A stretch of 64,000 nucleotides of DNA from Bacillus sp. V3B. GTDB lineage: Bacteria > Bacillota > Bacilli > Bacillales > Cytobacillaceae. This document shows positions 8,995 to 18,198 of the stretch, in pieces. Numbering within the stretch: the first letter of the stretch is position 1; every line of letters begins with the position of its first letter. Position numbers and translations under genes: made by a program. The DNA lies in assembly GCF_024494465.1 (NCBI RefSeq), contig NZ_JAETXM010000006.1, positions 102,974 to 166,973 of the forward strand. Reading direction: 5' to 3'. The notes under the pieces are model-generated. The model had not been told where the DNA came from, did no database searches, and saw only the letters and a list, made by a program, of their open reading frames with translations.

Positions 8995-10506
8995 CTATTT
9001 TCTTTTAGGATGCAGGTGTCGGTTCATGTCCTTGACTTCTTTGTTTAGGGCTTTAAGTAAACTTACTGTCATTAAGATCATGATGGCTGAAAAGGGTAGG
9101 GCAGCGACAATCATCGCATTTTGAAGGGCTGCTAAACCTCCAGAATATAATAGCACTAAAGCTGTAGATGTCAGTAAAATACCCCAGATGACTTTAATTC
9201 TATTTGCCGGGTTAGGTGATCCATTCGTTGTCATCATCGCTAATACATATGTGCCCGAATCTGCTGATGTAATAAAGAAGGTGACGACAAGGATAATGGC
9301 TAAAATGGACATCGCCATGCCAAATGAAAGATGATCAAAGACACCAAATAACAATTCTTCCAATGCTAATTTGGATATAGAAGATGCTTCATTCGATTCA
9401 AGTGATATGGCTGTCCCCCCGAAAGTTGAAAACCAAAAAAAACCGATAATAGAAGGGATAAGTAACACAGAGAACACAAACTCTCTGATGCTGCGCCCTC
9501 TTGAGACCCTGGCAATAAAAATCCCGACAAATGGGGACCAAGCAATCCACCATGCCCAATAAAAAATAGTCCATGCATTAATCCAAGCTCGATTCTCTTC
9601 ATTAAAAGGTGCCAGTCTAAAACTCATATTTGGCAAGAACTGCAGATAAGAGCCAATTGAATCTGTAAATAAATTTAATATGAATAAAGAAGGTCCAAAC
9701 ATGAACGTCAGTGCGAGAAGGAGAACTGCCAGAATCATATTCGTATTACTTAAAATTTTGATTCCTTTACCTAATCCAGATAAAGCAGATACAAGAAATA
9801 ATGCGGTGACAATCACAATAATGATGAATTGAATCCAAAAATTGGAGGGAACCCCAAAAAGATAAGTAAGCCCGCCATTAATTTGGGCTGCTCCAAATCC
9901 AAGTGTGGTAGCAACACCAAAAACGGTTGAAAGAGTGGCAAGGATATCAATGAGTTTTCCCGCTGTGCCATTTACTCGATCTCCAATGATGGGTCTTAAA
10001 GTAGCGCTAATTAACCCTGGTTCACCTTTCCTAAAAGTGAAATAAGCGATGATTAAGGCAACGATTCCATAAATGGCCCAAGCGTGAAGTCCCCAATGAA
10101 AGAAAGTAAATCGCAGTGAGTCTTTTATGGCTTGTGAAGTTCCAGTTTCACCAGTTGGCGAACTAACAGCATAGTGACTAATAGGTTCAGCTGATCCATA
10201 AAATACAAGCCCAATGCCCATCCCAGCACTAAAAAGCATGGCGATCCATGTAGGTCTGGAAAATTCAGGAGTATCATCTGGCCTTCCCAGTTTAATGCGA
10301 CCGGCAGGACTAATCAGCAAATACAAACACACGATTAGAAAGAGTGTCACAATAATTAAATAGTACCATCCAAAGCTGTCGGAAATGAATGACTGCACGC
10401 TAGCTGTTACATTTTCAAGTGCCTCGGGGGCAATAATTCCGAAGATAACAAGAAGCACTAGTACAGCAGCAGTATAGATAAATACGGAAGATAACTTATT
10501 TTCCAT
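8995..10506 (-). CDS. BCCT-family glycine betaine/choline-type transporter (OpuD-like)
   Basis: This is a 503-residue membrane protein with about 12 hydrophobic helices. BCCT hallmarks are MGIGLVFYGSAEP, the aromatic substrate box FYWAWWIAWSPFVG, and FIARVSRGRSIREF. These carriers import betaine, carnitine or choline with Na+ or H+ for osmoprotection. The size and motifs match OpuD/BetL of Bacillus and Listeria. GAGGAG lies upstream of the ATG on the minus strand. It is transcribed alone, convergent with the fragment at 8538 and divergent from the chemoreceptor. The exact substrate cannot be read from the sequence. Confidence 0.9.
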   Translation of the reverse strand: MENKLSSVFIYTAAVLVLLVIFGIIAPEALENVTASVQSFISDSFGWYYLIIVTLFLIVCLYLLISPAGRIKLGRPDDTPEFSRPTWIAMLFSAGMGIGLVFYGSAEPISHYAVSSPTGETGTSQAIKDSLRFTFFHWGLHAWAIYGIVALIIAYFTFRKGEPGLISATLRPIIGDRVNGTAGKLIDILATLSTVFGVATTLGFGAAQINGGLTYLFGVPSNFWIQFIIIVIVTALFLVSALSGLGKGIKILSNTNMILAVLLLALTFMFGPSLFILNLFTDSIGSYLQFLPNMSFRLAPFNEENRAWINAWTIFYWAWWIAWSPFVGIFIARVSRGRSIREFVFSVLLIPSIIGFFWFSTFGGTAISLESNEASSISKLALEELLFGVFDHLSFGMAMSILAIILVVTFFITSADSGTYVLAMMTTNGSPNPANRIKVIWGILLTSTALVLLYSGGLAALQNAMIVAALPFSAIMILMTVSLLKALNKEVKDMNRHLHPKRK

Positions 10507-11018
10507 GATTTAATATAAACTCCTCTCTATATGAAAAATGAGCTACAAAGATTGCCGTTTGAGAGTGTCCTAAAGAATATAGGGGACTGTGAAATGATTA
10601 TGATTCATCCCTTTGAGTAGCATTGAACTTTTATTATTATTACTTGTAATCCCAAAAATACACATGGAAAAAAGAATCGAATGGTACTAGATAAAAATGA
10701 ATAAAAGGATGAGACTAGCTAGATTCTATGATTCATTCATTTTCTAGAAAATCTTTATGTAATTTGTCGTTTTAGGAGGAAAAAATAGTCTAAATTTTTT
10801 AACATATATGGTATAGTATATTAGACCTAAATAATGATTAGAGAATATTTAGATAATAACTTCAGGCTGCCTTCTACTATAAGTTGAAAAATAAAAAGTG
10901 AGACTTATGAAACTATTATAGGAAGAGAAGACTGGGGAGTAGATTGTTAGTGTATGAAACTATAATTCCAGCTACTATTTTAAATATTTTTATATAATAA
11001 TACAAAGGAGAAAAGGGG
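10507..11018. other. Divergent intergenic region, no gene seen
   Basis: This 512-bp AT-rich region between the BCCT gene (minus) and the chemoreceptor (plus) must hold both promoters. I found only ribosome-binding sites (AAAGGAG at 11004-11010 for the chemoreceptor) and no convincing -35/-10 pair, sigma-D promoter, RNA element or small ORF. Confidence 0.6.
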
Positions 11019-13004
11019 ATGAATGTTGTGGGGAGATTACTAAGAAAGTTTAGAAATTTAAAAGTAAAACTAATGCTTGCCTTTTCATTTATTTTAATTG
11101 TTCCTGCCGTCATTATTGGGTCACTTGCCTATTTAACGGCTAAAGATGCAGTTGAACATGAAATGTTGGATGGCTTTGCTGGGAATATTGATTTATTAAA
11201 TGCATCGATTGATAATACGTTACAACTCAAAGTACAAGATGTGGAGTTCTTTTCCAATAGCATAACATCAGAACGATATATGGAGGAAGGTAGACTTGAA
11301 TTACGCGGAATATTGGATGATTATGTAAAATTACATCCTGAAGCACAAAGTATCTTTGTTGGAACAGATACGGGATTATTCATACAAGAACCAAGAATTG
11401 TCAGCGATTCCGATTATGATCCTCGAGAAAGAGAATGGTATAAAGAAGCGGTGGCAAACAAAGGGGAAGTATCTTTTTCAGAACCGTATATGTCTGCCGG
11501 TAGTGATGACTTGGTCGTAACTGTATCGCGTGCCATGAATGATAGTTCAGGAGTTGTCGCCATTAATATAAGTTTAAGTTATATACAAGGATTAGTAGGA
11601 CAGATAAAAATAGGTGATGAAGGTTACAGCGTACTGTTAGATGAAAATAGAAATTATATCTATCATCCTACTGAAACAGCAGGAAGTGAATTAAAAGGAG
11701 ACTTTCAAGATAAAATTTATAATCAATCGAAAGGACAATTTGAATTTGTATTTAATGGTCAAGAAAGGATAATGGCTTTTCTAACTAACGATATGACTGG
11801 TTGGAAGTTAGTCGGATCTGTTGAAACGGCAGAAATAAATGAGGCTGCCGCACCTATTTTTCGAACTACAGGGCTAATCATTCTGATTGCTTTAATTGTG
11901 GGAGCAGTCACTGTTTTCTTTATTATAAAATCAATTATTCAGCCAATTAATTATTTAAAAGAAAAGGCTCTTACGGTCAGTGAAGGGGATCTAACTGAAC
12001 AGATTACCATAAAATCGAATGATGAAATTGGCCAATTAGGAACGGCATTCAATAAAATGCAGGAAAGTCTTCGTGTTCTTGTTCAAAAAGTAGAATTAAG
12101 TACGGAGCAATTAGCTTCCTCAGCGCAAGAGTTATCAGCCAGTGCCGAGCAAACAAGTGTGGCTACGGAACAAGTGGCCACTGCGATACAAGAAGTGGCA
12201 GGTAGTGCTGAGAACCAAAAGCATGGTTTAGATAGAAACGCTCAATCATTAGATGAAGTTTCTGAAGGTGTATCTAGAATTGCCAATAATTCACTGAAAG
12301 TGTCAGGGTTATCTTATGAGACAACGACGCAAGCAGAAGAAGGCGGAAAAGCCGTTACAAACACAGTGAATCAAATGAATTCAATCCAGGAATCTGTCAT
12401 GGAATCAAATAACACAATCGAATCCTTATATAAGCATTCAAAAGAAGTGAGTTCCATATTGAATGTGATTACCGGAATAGCAGATCAAACCAATCTTCTA
12501 GCTTTAAACGCAGCCATTGAAGCAGCAAGGGCTGGTGAGCATGGCAAAGGGTTTGCTGTTGTAGCCGATGAAGTACGAAAGCTTGCTGAGCAATCTCAGC
12601 ATTCAGTAAAAGAGGTTCATGAGATTGTTTATAAAATTCAACATGGTACAGAAAGTACCGTTGAAACGATGGTTCGTGTAACGGATGTTGTACAAGATGG
12701 TGTAAAAGTATCACAAGAAGCGATCGAAAAGTTTAGTAGAATTCTTCAAAGTACGAAAGAGATCACTCCGCAAATGGAGGAAATTTCAGCAACGGCACAA
12801 CAGATGTCAGCAGCAATTCAAGAAATAACAGGTACTGCAAATGAAATCGTTTCTATTGCACAAGGAACTGCAGCATCTTCAGAAGAAGTAGCAGCATCTG
12901 CAGAGGAGCAGTTAGCTTCAATGGAGGAAATTTCGTCGTCTGCACAAACTCTTACCGCAATGGCAGAGGAGCTGAAAGTGTTAATTTCTAAGTTTCGATA
13001 TTAG
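11019..13004 (+). CDS. Methyl-accepting chemotaxis protein with dCache-type sensor
   Basis: This is a 661-residue transmembrane chemoreceptor. Membrane helix 1 is at about residues 19-42 and helix 2 at about 282-304. Between them is an extracellular double-Cache-like ligand domain ([24 protein letters not shown]). A HAMP domain follows ([17 protein letters not shown]), then the long coiled-coil signalling domain with the hairpin tip [20 protein letters not shown]. Gln/Glu pairs suited to methylation are present. It resembles the McpA/McpB/TlpB group of B. subtilis. AAAGGAG is 8 bases before the ATG. The ligand is unknown. Confidence 0.93.
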   Translation: MNVVGRLLRKFRNLKVKLMLAFSFILIVPAVIIGSLAYLTAKDAVEHEMLDGFAGNIDLLNASIDNTLQLKVQDVEFFSNSITSERYMEEGRLELRGILDDYVKLHPEAQSIFVGTDTGLFIQEPRIVSDSDYDPREREWYKEAVANKGEVSFSEPYMSAGSDDLVVTVSRAMNDSSGVVAINISLSYIQGLVGQIKIGDEGYSVLLDENRNYIYHPTETAGSELKGDFQDKIYNQSKGQFEFVFNGQERIMAFLTNDMTGWKLVGSVETAEINEAAAPIFRTTGLIILIALIVGAVTVFFIIKSIIQPINYLKEKALTVSEGDLTEQITIKSNDEIGQLGTAFNKMQESLRVLVQKVELSTEQLASSAQELSASAEQTSVATEQVATAIQEVAGSAENQKHGLDRNAQSLDEVSEGVSRIANNSLKVSGLSYETTTQAEEGGKAVTNTVNQMNSIQESVMESNNTIESLYKHSKEVSSILNVITGIADQTNLLALNAAIEAARAGEHGKGFAVVADEVRKLAEQSQHSVKEVHEIVYKIQHGTESTVETMVRVTDVVQDGVKVSQEAIEKFSRILQSTKEITPQMEEISATAQQMSAAIQEITGTANEIVSIAQGTAASSEEVAASAEEQLASMEEISSSAQTLTAMAEELKVLISKFRY

Positions 13005-13034
13005 ACTCAATGAACAGTTAAAGCAACGAAAATA

Positions 13035-13095
13035 AATAAAAATGGAGCTGTCCCATAAGGTGTCTGACACCTTATGGGACAGCTCCATTTTTATT
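13035..13095 (+). terminator. Terminator after the chemoreceptor built on a repeated palindrome
   Basis: A nearly perfect hairpin of about 29 bp (AATAAAAATGGAGCTGTCCC at the left, its complement at the right) has a T-rich right foot. Its centre (13050-13073) is a 24-base sequence found again, identical, at 17861-17884. The right arm feeds TTTTTATT. Confidence 0.88.
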
Positions 13096-13344
13096 ACCTC
13101 TATTAGTTCTTTTTATAAGTGTTCTTGTAGGCTCTCTAATGAAAACGTTTTATAAATGTTAAGAAAATGTTCACAGGAAAAAGGGCGAAAATGAGTTAAA
13201 ATGGACATATTGAAATAATTTGTGAAAAGGTGCACAAAAAATCCTATTAGGATAATGATAGAAATCGTTCATCTAGATCTATTTTGTGTTTCATTTCATA
13301 TTCTTATTTTGAAAATATACTAGGATGGGGGAAGGTGATGTAGA
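13096..13344. other. Upstream region of the DUF3147 pair with a cre-like site
   Basis: No gene is seen here. ATGAAAACGTTTTATA at 13139-13154 resembles a CcpA catabolite site (TGAAANCGNTTTCA form), with the last positions off consensus. A lone GTTCTTT occurs at 13106. Neither is strong evidence of control. Confidence 0.3.
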
Positions 13345-13701
13345 GTGGCTGAACTTTCCATTAGTGCACTACTTATAAGATTCGTTTTAGGAGGATCAGC
13401 AGTAGTAGCTTCAACACTTGTAGCCAGAAAGTTAGGAGAAAAAGCTGGGGGGATATTTGCTGCTTTTCCTGCTGTTTATTTAGCGGCATTACTAACAGCT
13501 AGTCTTGATTTTAGAGGCGATGAACTCATTTCCTATTCAATACTATTATCAAAAGGAGCCATCGTTGGGATGGTAATCAATACTGTAGTTGCTATTATTG
13601 CGGGATACCTATTGCTAAGAAAGGGATGGAAACGCGGGTTAACTCAAGCTGTTGGATGTTGGTTTATTATTTCAATGGTTGTAGTTATGTTTACATCTTA
13701 A
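13345..13701 (+). CDS. DUF3147 family small membrane protein (first of a pair)
   Basis: This 118-residue, very hydrophobic protein has about four membrane helices and the family pattern RFVLGGSAVVAS followed by KAGGIFAAFPAVYLAAL. It starts with GTG at 13345 behind GAAGGTGA. A paralogue follows after 22 bases, so the two probably form a hetero-oligomer in the membrane. The biochemical function of DUF3147 proteins is not established. Confidence 0.8.
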   Translation: MAELSISALLIRFVLGGSAVVASTLVARKLGEKAGGIFAAFPAVYLAALLTASLDFRGDELISYSILLSKGAIVGMVINTVVAIIAGYLLLRKGWKRGLTQAVGCWFIISMVVVMFTS

Positions 13702-13723
13702 TGAAGAAGAAAGGGTGTGTGCG

Positions 13724-14143
13724 ATGAATACTAAAGATTTGATCATTCGTTTTTTATTAGGTGGAGCAGCTGTTATGATCAGCTACCTTGTAACAGTTAT
13801 TTCTCCTTGGAAAATCCTTGCAGGAATATTTGCAGCCTTTCCAGCCGTCATGATAACAGCTGTGTTAATGATGGGAATTGTAGCAGGTTCAAAAAATGCA
13901 GCAAAGGTCGCCAATGGGTCTGTTTTCGGAATGATTGGTGGCGTTTTTTGTGTAGCTACCGTATGGTTTGTCTTAAATGTTAGCGGTAATTGGTTGTTAA
14001 GTATAGCTTTAGGAATCGTTTTGTGGTTGGTTAGTTCAATTGTGGTCTCTGTATTAAGGGATCGAATTAAAAGTTTAAGAGTCCAACCTATTAAAAATCT
14101 TTGGGGAGCTTTTCATGAGCCTCAGGTTAAGAATAATAAATAA
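13724..14143 (+). CDS. DUF3147 family small membrane protein (second of a pair)
   Basis: This 139-residue membrane protein is paralogous to the preceding one: RFLLGGAAVMISYL and AGIFAAFPAVMITAVLMMG repeat the same layout. The frame is open from a GTG at 13715, but GAAGAAGAAAGGG lies 8 bases before the ATG at 13724, so that start is used. It carries a longer basic cytoplasmic tail than its partner. The function is unknown. Confidence 0.8.
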   Translation: MNTKDLIIRFLLGGAAVMISYLVTVISPWKILAGIFAAFPAVMITAVLMMGIVAGSKNAAKVANGSVFGMIGGVFCVATVWFVLNVSGNWLLSIALGIVLWLVSSIVVSVLRDRIKSLRVQPIKNLWGAFHEPQVKNNK

Positions 14144-14174
14144 AAAGAGGATACTTCAAAGCAAAGGTGTCGGT

Positions 14175-14257
14175 CCTCCTATTATAATATCTAGTATCAA
14201 TATTTGAACAAACGATTGTTACTGGATATTATAGGGGAGGAAAACGGCCTTTTTTTA
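14175..14257 (+). terminator. Hairpin and T-run after the DUF3147 pair
   Basis: CCTCCTATTATAATATC (14175-14191) pairs with GATATTATAGGGGAGG (to 14240), and a run of seven or more T follows at about 14250. The loop is long (about 33 bases). This is a probable terminator. The remaining bases to 14449 hold no gene. Confidence 0.55.
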
Positions 14258-14449
14258 TTGTTTTACTAGAGATAATGCATGGCTATAGTTAATCGCAAAC
14301 TGACGAAATTCTTCTATAGAAGGAAAGTGAAGGAAGCACGATAAGGTTTAGATCAGGAACTTTATTTTTTTATATTAGAATAATATAAAGGGGTTTAGAC
14401 AAATATTATAGTTAAATGATAAGTTGGATAGGGCAATGGGAGATTCTTC

Positions 14450-14869
14450 ATGAAAAAAACAAAAGAAAGAATAGGAATATTCACACGTTTTTGTACAGTA
14501 GGGGTGGGAAATACGCTCATTGATTTTGCTGTTTTTTTTCTTCTAGTTGGTATAGGTATTTCCTATGTATTTGCACAAATTCTTTCTTATATAGCTGGAA
14601 TGACGAACAGTTATATATGGAATCGGTTGTGGACCTTTCAAATGAGACAAAGGGGAAGTATTCAAGAAATTACTCGTTTTGTGATCATGAATTTAGCTAG
14701 TTTGGCTATCTCTTTTCTTACACTGTCTTACATGCATGAAGAGAGTGGAATGTCCCTCTTTTTGAGTAAAGGGATCGCAACGGCTGTTGGAATGTTGGTT
14801 ACCTTTATTGGCAGTCAATACTGGGTCTTTAAAGTAATCACTAGAAAGAGAAATTATCAAGAAAGTTGA
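14450..14869 (+). CDS. GtrA-family membrane protein
   Basis: The protein has 139 residues with four predicted membrane helices. The GtrA pattern is complete: FCTVGVGNTLIDFAVFFLL, a second helix with MTNSYIWNRLWTF, and GSQYWVFK at the end. GtrA proteins are thought to help move lipid-linked sugars or polyprenyl-phosphate sugars across the membrane. There is no glycosyltransferase next to it, so its substrate is open. The ATG lies behind a weak site (GGGAGATTC). Confidence 0.88.
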   Translation: MKKTKERIGIFTRFCTVGVGNTLIDFAVFFLLVGIGISYVFAQILSYIAGMTNSYIWNRLWTFQMRQRGSIQEITRFVIMNLASLAISFLTLSYMHEESGMSLFLSKGIATAVGMLVTFIGSQYWVFKVITRKRNYQES

Positions 14870-14918
14870 AAAAACTCCTTACTCATGCTAAAATTATAAT
14901 ACATAATTTGGTATATAC

Positions 14919-15014
14919 ATAGAGGGAGTAACTACCTGCCACACTAGGATTCAAAGTCATCAACCGGATCATATCCCGGCTTTGAGAACTTTAATTAGTT
15001 AAGTGAGACTCTAT
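14919..15014 (+). ncRNA. yybP-ykoY manganese riboswitch aptamer
   Basis: The leader of the P-type ATPase gene has the yybP-ykoY signature: GGGAGTAACT in the first loop, CAAAGTCATCA in the second strand, and CCGGCTTTG closing the second helix (CAAAG 14952-14956 with CTTTG 14980-14984, CCGG 14964-14967 with CCGG 14976-14979). The basal helix is ATAGAG (14919-14924) with CTCTAT (15009-15014). The same CTCTAT is the left arm of a following terminator, so aptamer folding and termination exclude each other and Mn2+ should switch transcription on. TATAAT at 14895-14900 is a likely -10. Confidence 0.88.
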
Positions 15015-15052
15015 AGCTAGGAAGGTTTCTAGCTATAGAGTCTTTTTGTTTT
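15007..15052 (+). terminator. Riboswitch-controlled terminator
   Basis: GACTCTATAGCTAG pairs exactly with CTAGCTATAGAGTC over an 8-base loop, followed by TTTTTGTTTT. This is the expression platform of the Mn2+ riboswitch, and its left arm overlaps the aptamer's basal helix. Confidence 0.92.
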
Positions 15053-15221
15053 GATCATTAACTTTTTCTAAAGGAGTGATAAGGTTGCTACTTACAAAAT
15101 CGATTGAATAATAGTAGTAATAGGATAGATGGAAATTTCCTTTATAAAGTTCGTTATAATGCGTGATACTAAGATAAATGAGCAGAGCTATCTATAGTTT
15201 TTGTTAGGAAGGAGAAAATAT

Positions 15222-17825
15222 ATGAGTGAATTTTACCGGAAATCAGCAGAAGAAGTAATGAAATCATTAGAGGTTACAGATAAAGGTTTAAGTAGCGAGG
15301 AAGTACAGAAAAAGCGTGAACAATACGGTTTTAATGAATTAGCAGAAGGGAAAAGAAAGAGCACCATACAAGTATTCTTTGAACAGTTTAAAGATTTTCT
15401 CGTTATCATCTTAATTGTAGCTGCCTTAATATCAGCCTTTTTAGGAGAAATTGAAAGTACTTTTGTCATTATAGTTGTCGTCATCTTGAACGCTATTCTG
15501 GGAACCGTCCAGCATGTAAAAGCGGAGCAGTCACTCAATAGTTTGAAAGCACTCTCTTCACCCAATGCGAAAGTACTTCGAGATGGAAAGGTCATTGAAG
15601 TGCCATCAAGAGAAGTCGTGGTGGGTGATATTCTCAGTCTAGATGCAGGGGATTATGTGCCGGCAGACGGTAGACTCATTAAAAACCACAGTTTGCAAAT
15701 TAATGAGAGCTCTTTAACAGGTGAGTCGCTGGCCGTAATTAAGTCTACTGAACCAATCAGTGAAAAAGATGTTTCAATTGGTGACCAAAAGAATATGGTC
15801 TTTTCCGGAAGCTTTGTTACTTATGGAAGAGGCGTTGTTTTAGTTACTGGCACTGGAATGGAAACTGAGATTGGTAAAATTGCAAATCTATTGGAGTCAG
15901 CAAAAGAGAAGAGAACACCTCTACAAGTAAGTTTAGACAACTTTGGGAAAAGGTTAGCGGTTATTATTATCGTTATTGCTATCCTTATTTTCACACTTGA
16001 TGTATTCAGAGGCCGAGAAATCGTTGATTCTTTTATGTTTGCTGTGTCACTTGCTGTTGCAGCTATTCCTGAGGCTTTAAGCTCCATTGTAACGATCGTA
16101 TTGGCGTTCGGTACGCAAAAAATGGCGAAGGAAAATGCCATTGTTCGAAAGATTCATGCGGTTGAAAGTCTAGGCGGTATTTCCGTTATTTGTTCGGACA
16201 AAACGGGGACGCTAACACAAAATAAAATGACCGTGCAACAAGTATATGTCGATCAAAAGGTCATCCTGCACGATCAGTTAACTCGTGGAAATGCATTAGA
16301 AAAAAAATTCGTGTCAATGGCTTTATTGTGTAATGACTCTGTTACAAGAGATAGTAAAGAAATCGGTGATCCGACTGAAATCGCGCTTGTCAATTTAGGA
16401 GAAGAGTATCAATTAGACGAGTTAGCAGTGAGAGATGATTATCCTCGTGTTGGCGAAGTCCCGTTTGATTCTGATCGAAAATTAATGAGCACCGTCAATA
16501 AAGTGGGCGATAAATTTTTCATGATCACAAAGGGAGCACTTGATGTTCTCCTTTCACGAATGATTAAGGTAGACACAACAGCAGGGATTATTGATTTTAC
16601 GGAAGAACATAAAAAGGAAATTGAAAAAGTAAACCAGGATTTTTCAGAAAAAGGATTACGTGTTCTTGCTTTTGCTTACAAAGAGGTTTCGAAAGGGCAA
16701 GTTATTGATGTTAAGGATGAAAATAATTTAACCTTTGTCGGATTGACCGCTATGATGGATCCGCCGAGACCTGAATCAAAAGCGGCAGTTGAAAATTGTA
16801 TGAAAGCAGGAATTAAGCCTGTTATGATTACAGGTGATCATAAAATAACAGCTGCAGCCATTGCCAAGCAAATCGGCATATTAAAGGATGAATCTGAAGC
16901 CGTTGAAGGGGTTGAAATTGAAAAATTAACAGATGAACAATTAAAAGAAAAGGTCGAGGATTTATCCGTCTATGCACGCGTGTCACCCGAGCACAAAATT
17001 CGGATTGTCAAAGCGTGGCAAGAAAAAGGAAATATTGTAGCGATGACAGGTGATGGTGTCAATGACGCTCCTGCATTAAAACAAGCGGATATTGGGATTG
17101 CAATGGGGATCACGGGTACAGAGGTGGCAAAGGATGCTTCGTCTATGGTGTTAACCGACGATAATTTCTCAACGATTGTTAAAGCGATTTCGAATGGAAG
17201 AAGCATTTACGCTAATATAAAAAATGCCATTAAGTTTTTGTTAGCTGGAAATACAGGTGGAGTTCTAGCCGTTTTATACGCTTCATTGTTGGCATTACCT
17301 GTACCTTTTGCTCCTGTTCATCTTTTGTTTATCAACTTGCTAACAGATAGTTTACCAGCAATTGCGATTGGGCTTGAACCACATAACAAAAAGATTATGA
17401 ATGAACAACCACGGGATATAAACACTCCGTTATTAAATAAAGCTTTTGCAACAAGAGTTATAATTGAAGGTTTCTTAATTGCTGTCGTCACAATAATGGC
17501 TTTCCATCTTGGTTTGTCAACAGGAGATACCATGATCGCTAGTACGATGGCGTTTGCCACGTTATGTTTAGCAAGACTATTTCATGGTTTTAATGCAAGA
17601 TCGAAAGAATCCATTTTTAAAATAGGTGTATTTACAAATAAATATAGTTGGTTTGCTTTCATCCTTGGTGTGGTTTTATTGCATCTTGTGTTGCTAATTC
17701 CAGGTTTGATGGGAATATTTGAAGTGGTCCAATTAACAGGAGCACAGTTTGGTTCAATTTATGGATTAGCGGTTATACCATTAATTATGATCCAGCTTTA
17801 CAAATTGCTTTTTGTAAAAAGTTAA
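15222..17825 (+). CDS. P-type cation-transporting ATPase, probable Mn2+ (Ca2+) exporter
   Basis: This is an 867-residue P2-type ATPase. Visible are the N-terminal cation-ATPase domain, the actuator TGES, the phosphorylation site CSDKTGTLTQNK, TGDGVNDAPALKQAD and about ten membrane helices. Helix M4 reads AAIPEALSSIVT rather than the PEGLP of SERCA-like Ca2+ pumps. This is the form I recall in the YoaB/MgtA pumps of Lactococcus and Streptococcus that export Mn2+ and are also controlled by yybP-ykoY riboswitches. The riboswitch upstream supports Mn2+ detoxification. AAGGAG is 7 bases before the ATG at 15222; the TTG at 15201 overlaps nothing useful. Confidence 0.9.
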   Translation: MSEFYRKSAEEVMKSLEVTDKGLSSEEVQKKREQYGFNELAEGKRKSTIQVFFEQFKDFLVIILIVAALISAFLGEIESTFVIIVVVILNAILGTVQHVKAEQSLNSLKALSSPNAKVLRDGKVIEVPSREVVVGDILSLDAGDYVPADGRLIKNHSLQINESSLTGESLAVIKSTEPISEKDVSIGDQKNMVFSGSFVTYGRGVVLVTGTGMETEIGKIANLLESAKEKRTPLQVSLDNFGKRLAVIIIVIAILIFTLDVFRGREIVDSFMFAVSLAVAAIPEALSSIVTIVLAFGTQKMAKENAIVRKIHAVESLGGISVICSDKTGTLTQNKMTVQQVYVDQKVILHDQLTRGNALEKKFVSMALLCNDSVTRDSKEIGDPTEIALVNLGEEYQLDELAVRDDYPRVGEVPFDSDRKLMSTVNKVGDKFFMITKGALDVLLSRMIKVDTTAGIIDFTEEHKKEIEKVNQDFSEKGLRVLAFAYKEVSKGQVIDVKDENNLTFVGLTAMMDPPRPESKAAVENCMKAGIKPVMITGDHKITAAAIAKQIGILKDESEAVEGVEIEKLTDEQLKEKVEDLSVYARVSPEHKIRIVKAWQEKGNIVAMTGDGVNDAPALKQADIGIAMGITGTEVAKDASSMVLTDDNFSTIVKAISNGRSIYANIKNAIKFLLAGNTGGVLAVLYASLLALPVPFAPVHLLFINLLTDSLPAIAIGLEPHNKKIMNEQPRDINTPLLNKAFATRVIIEGFLIAVVTIMAFHLGLSTGDTMIASTMAFATLCLARLFHGFNARSKESIFKIGVFTNKYSWFAFILGVVLLHLVLLIPGLMGIFEVVQLTGAQFGSIYGLAVIPLIMIQLYKLLFVKS

Positions 17826-17852
17826 ACAGATGTGAGAACAAATATAATACAA

Positions 17853-17903
17853 AGGTGGGTGTCCCATAAGGTGTCTGACACCTTTGCTTTTGGGACACCC
17901 CCC
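17853..17903 (+). terminator. Terminator after the ATPase containing the same repeated palindrome
   Basis: GGTGGGTGTCCCA pairs with TGGGACACCC, with an inner GGTGTCTGACACC palindrome. Bases 17861-17884 are identical to 13050-13073. Confidence 0.75.
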
Positions 17904-17907
17904 TATT

Positions 17908-18111
17908 TTAGTTAGTGGATTCTTGAATCTGTGTAGAGAAGTTTGTTAAGACAAAGTTTTTTAATTTTTCAACCGGTGGTAATATATATTTATCGTGGGT
18001 TAGATAAATAGACCGTTCATACAACGATCTTTTAAGTTTGATCACTTTGATCGCAAAATGATCAAGTCCAAAGATATGAGGAACAATCGCAAGGCCTAAA
18101 TAGGAAGAGAT
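17908..18111 (-). pseudogene. C-terminal remnant of a LysR-type regulator
   Basis: Read on the minus strand, this stretch encodes about 67 residues ending at a stop: SSYLGLAIVPHIFG, then a strand-rich segment, then PPVEKLKNFVLTNFS. This is the end of a LysR substrate-binding domain. A stop codon lies directly upstream at 18112-18114 and no DNA-binding domain remains. The 5' part was probably lost when the rRNA methylase region joined here. Confidence 0.75.
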
Positions 18112-18198
18112 TTAGATTATATTACATTTCGCTATTTTTATTTTTTGCTTATTTGCGTTATGATATTCAAAGCAATAAGAAGAACTCGAGGTGTAACG

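Noticed and set aside
13106..13127. GTTCTTT and GTTCTTG near the DUF3147 genes as a SinR operator
   Set aside because: There is no dyad, no promoter overlap, and AT-rich DNA gives single half-sites by chance.
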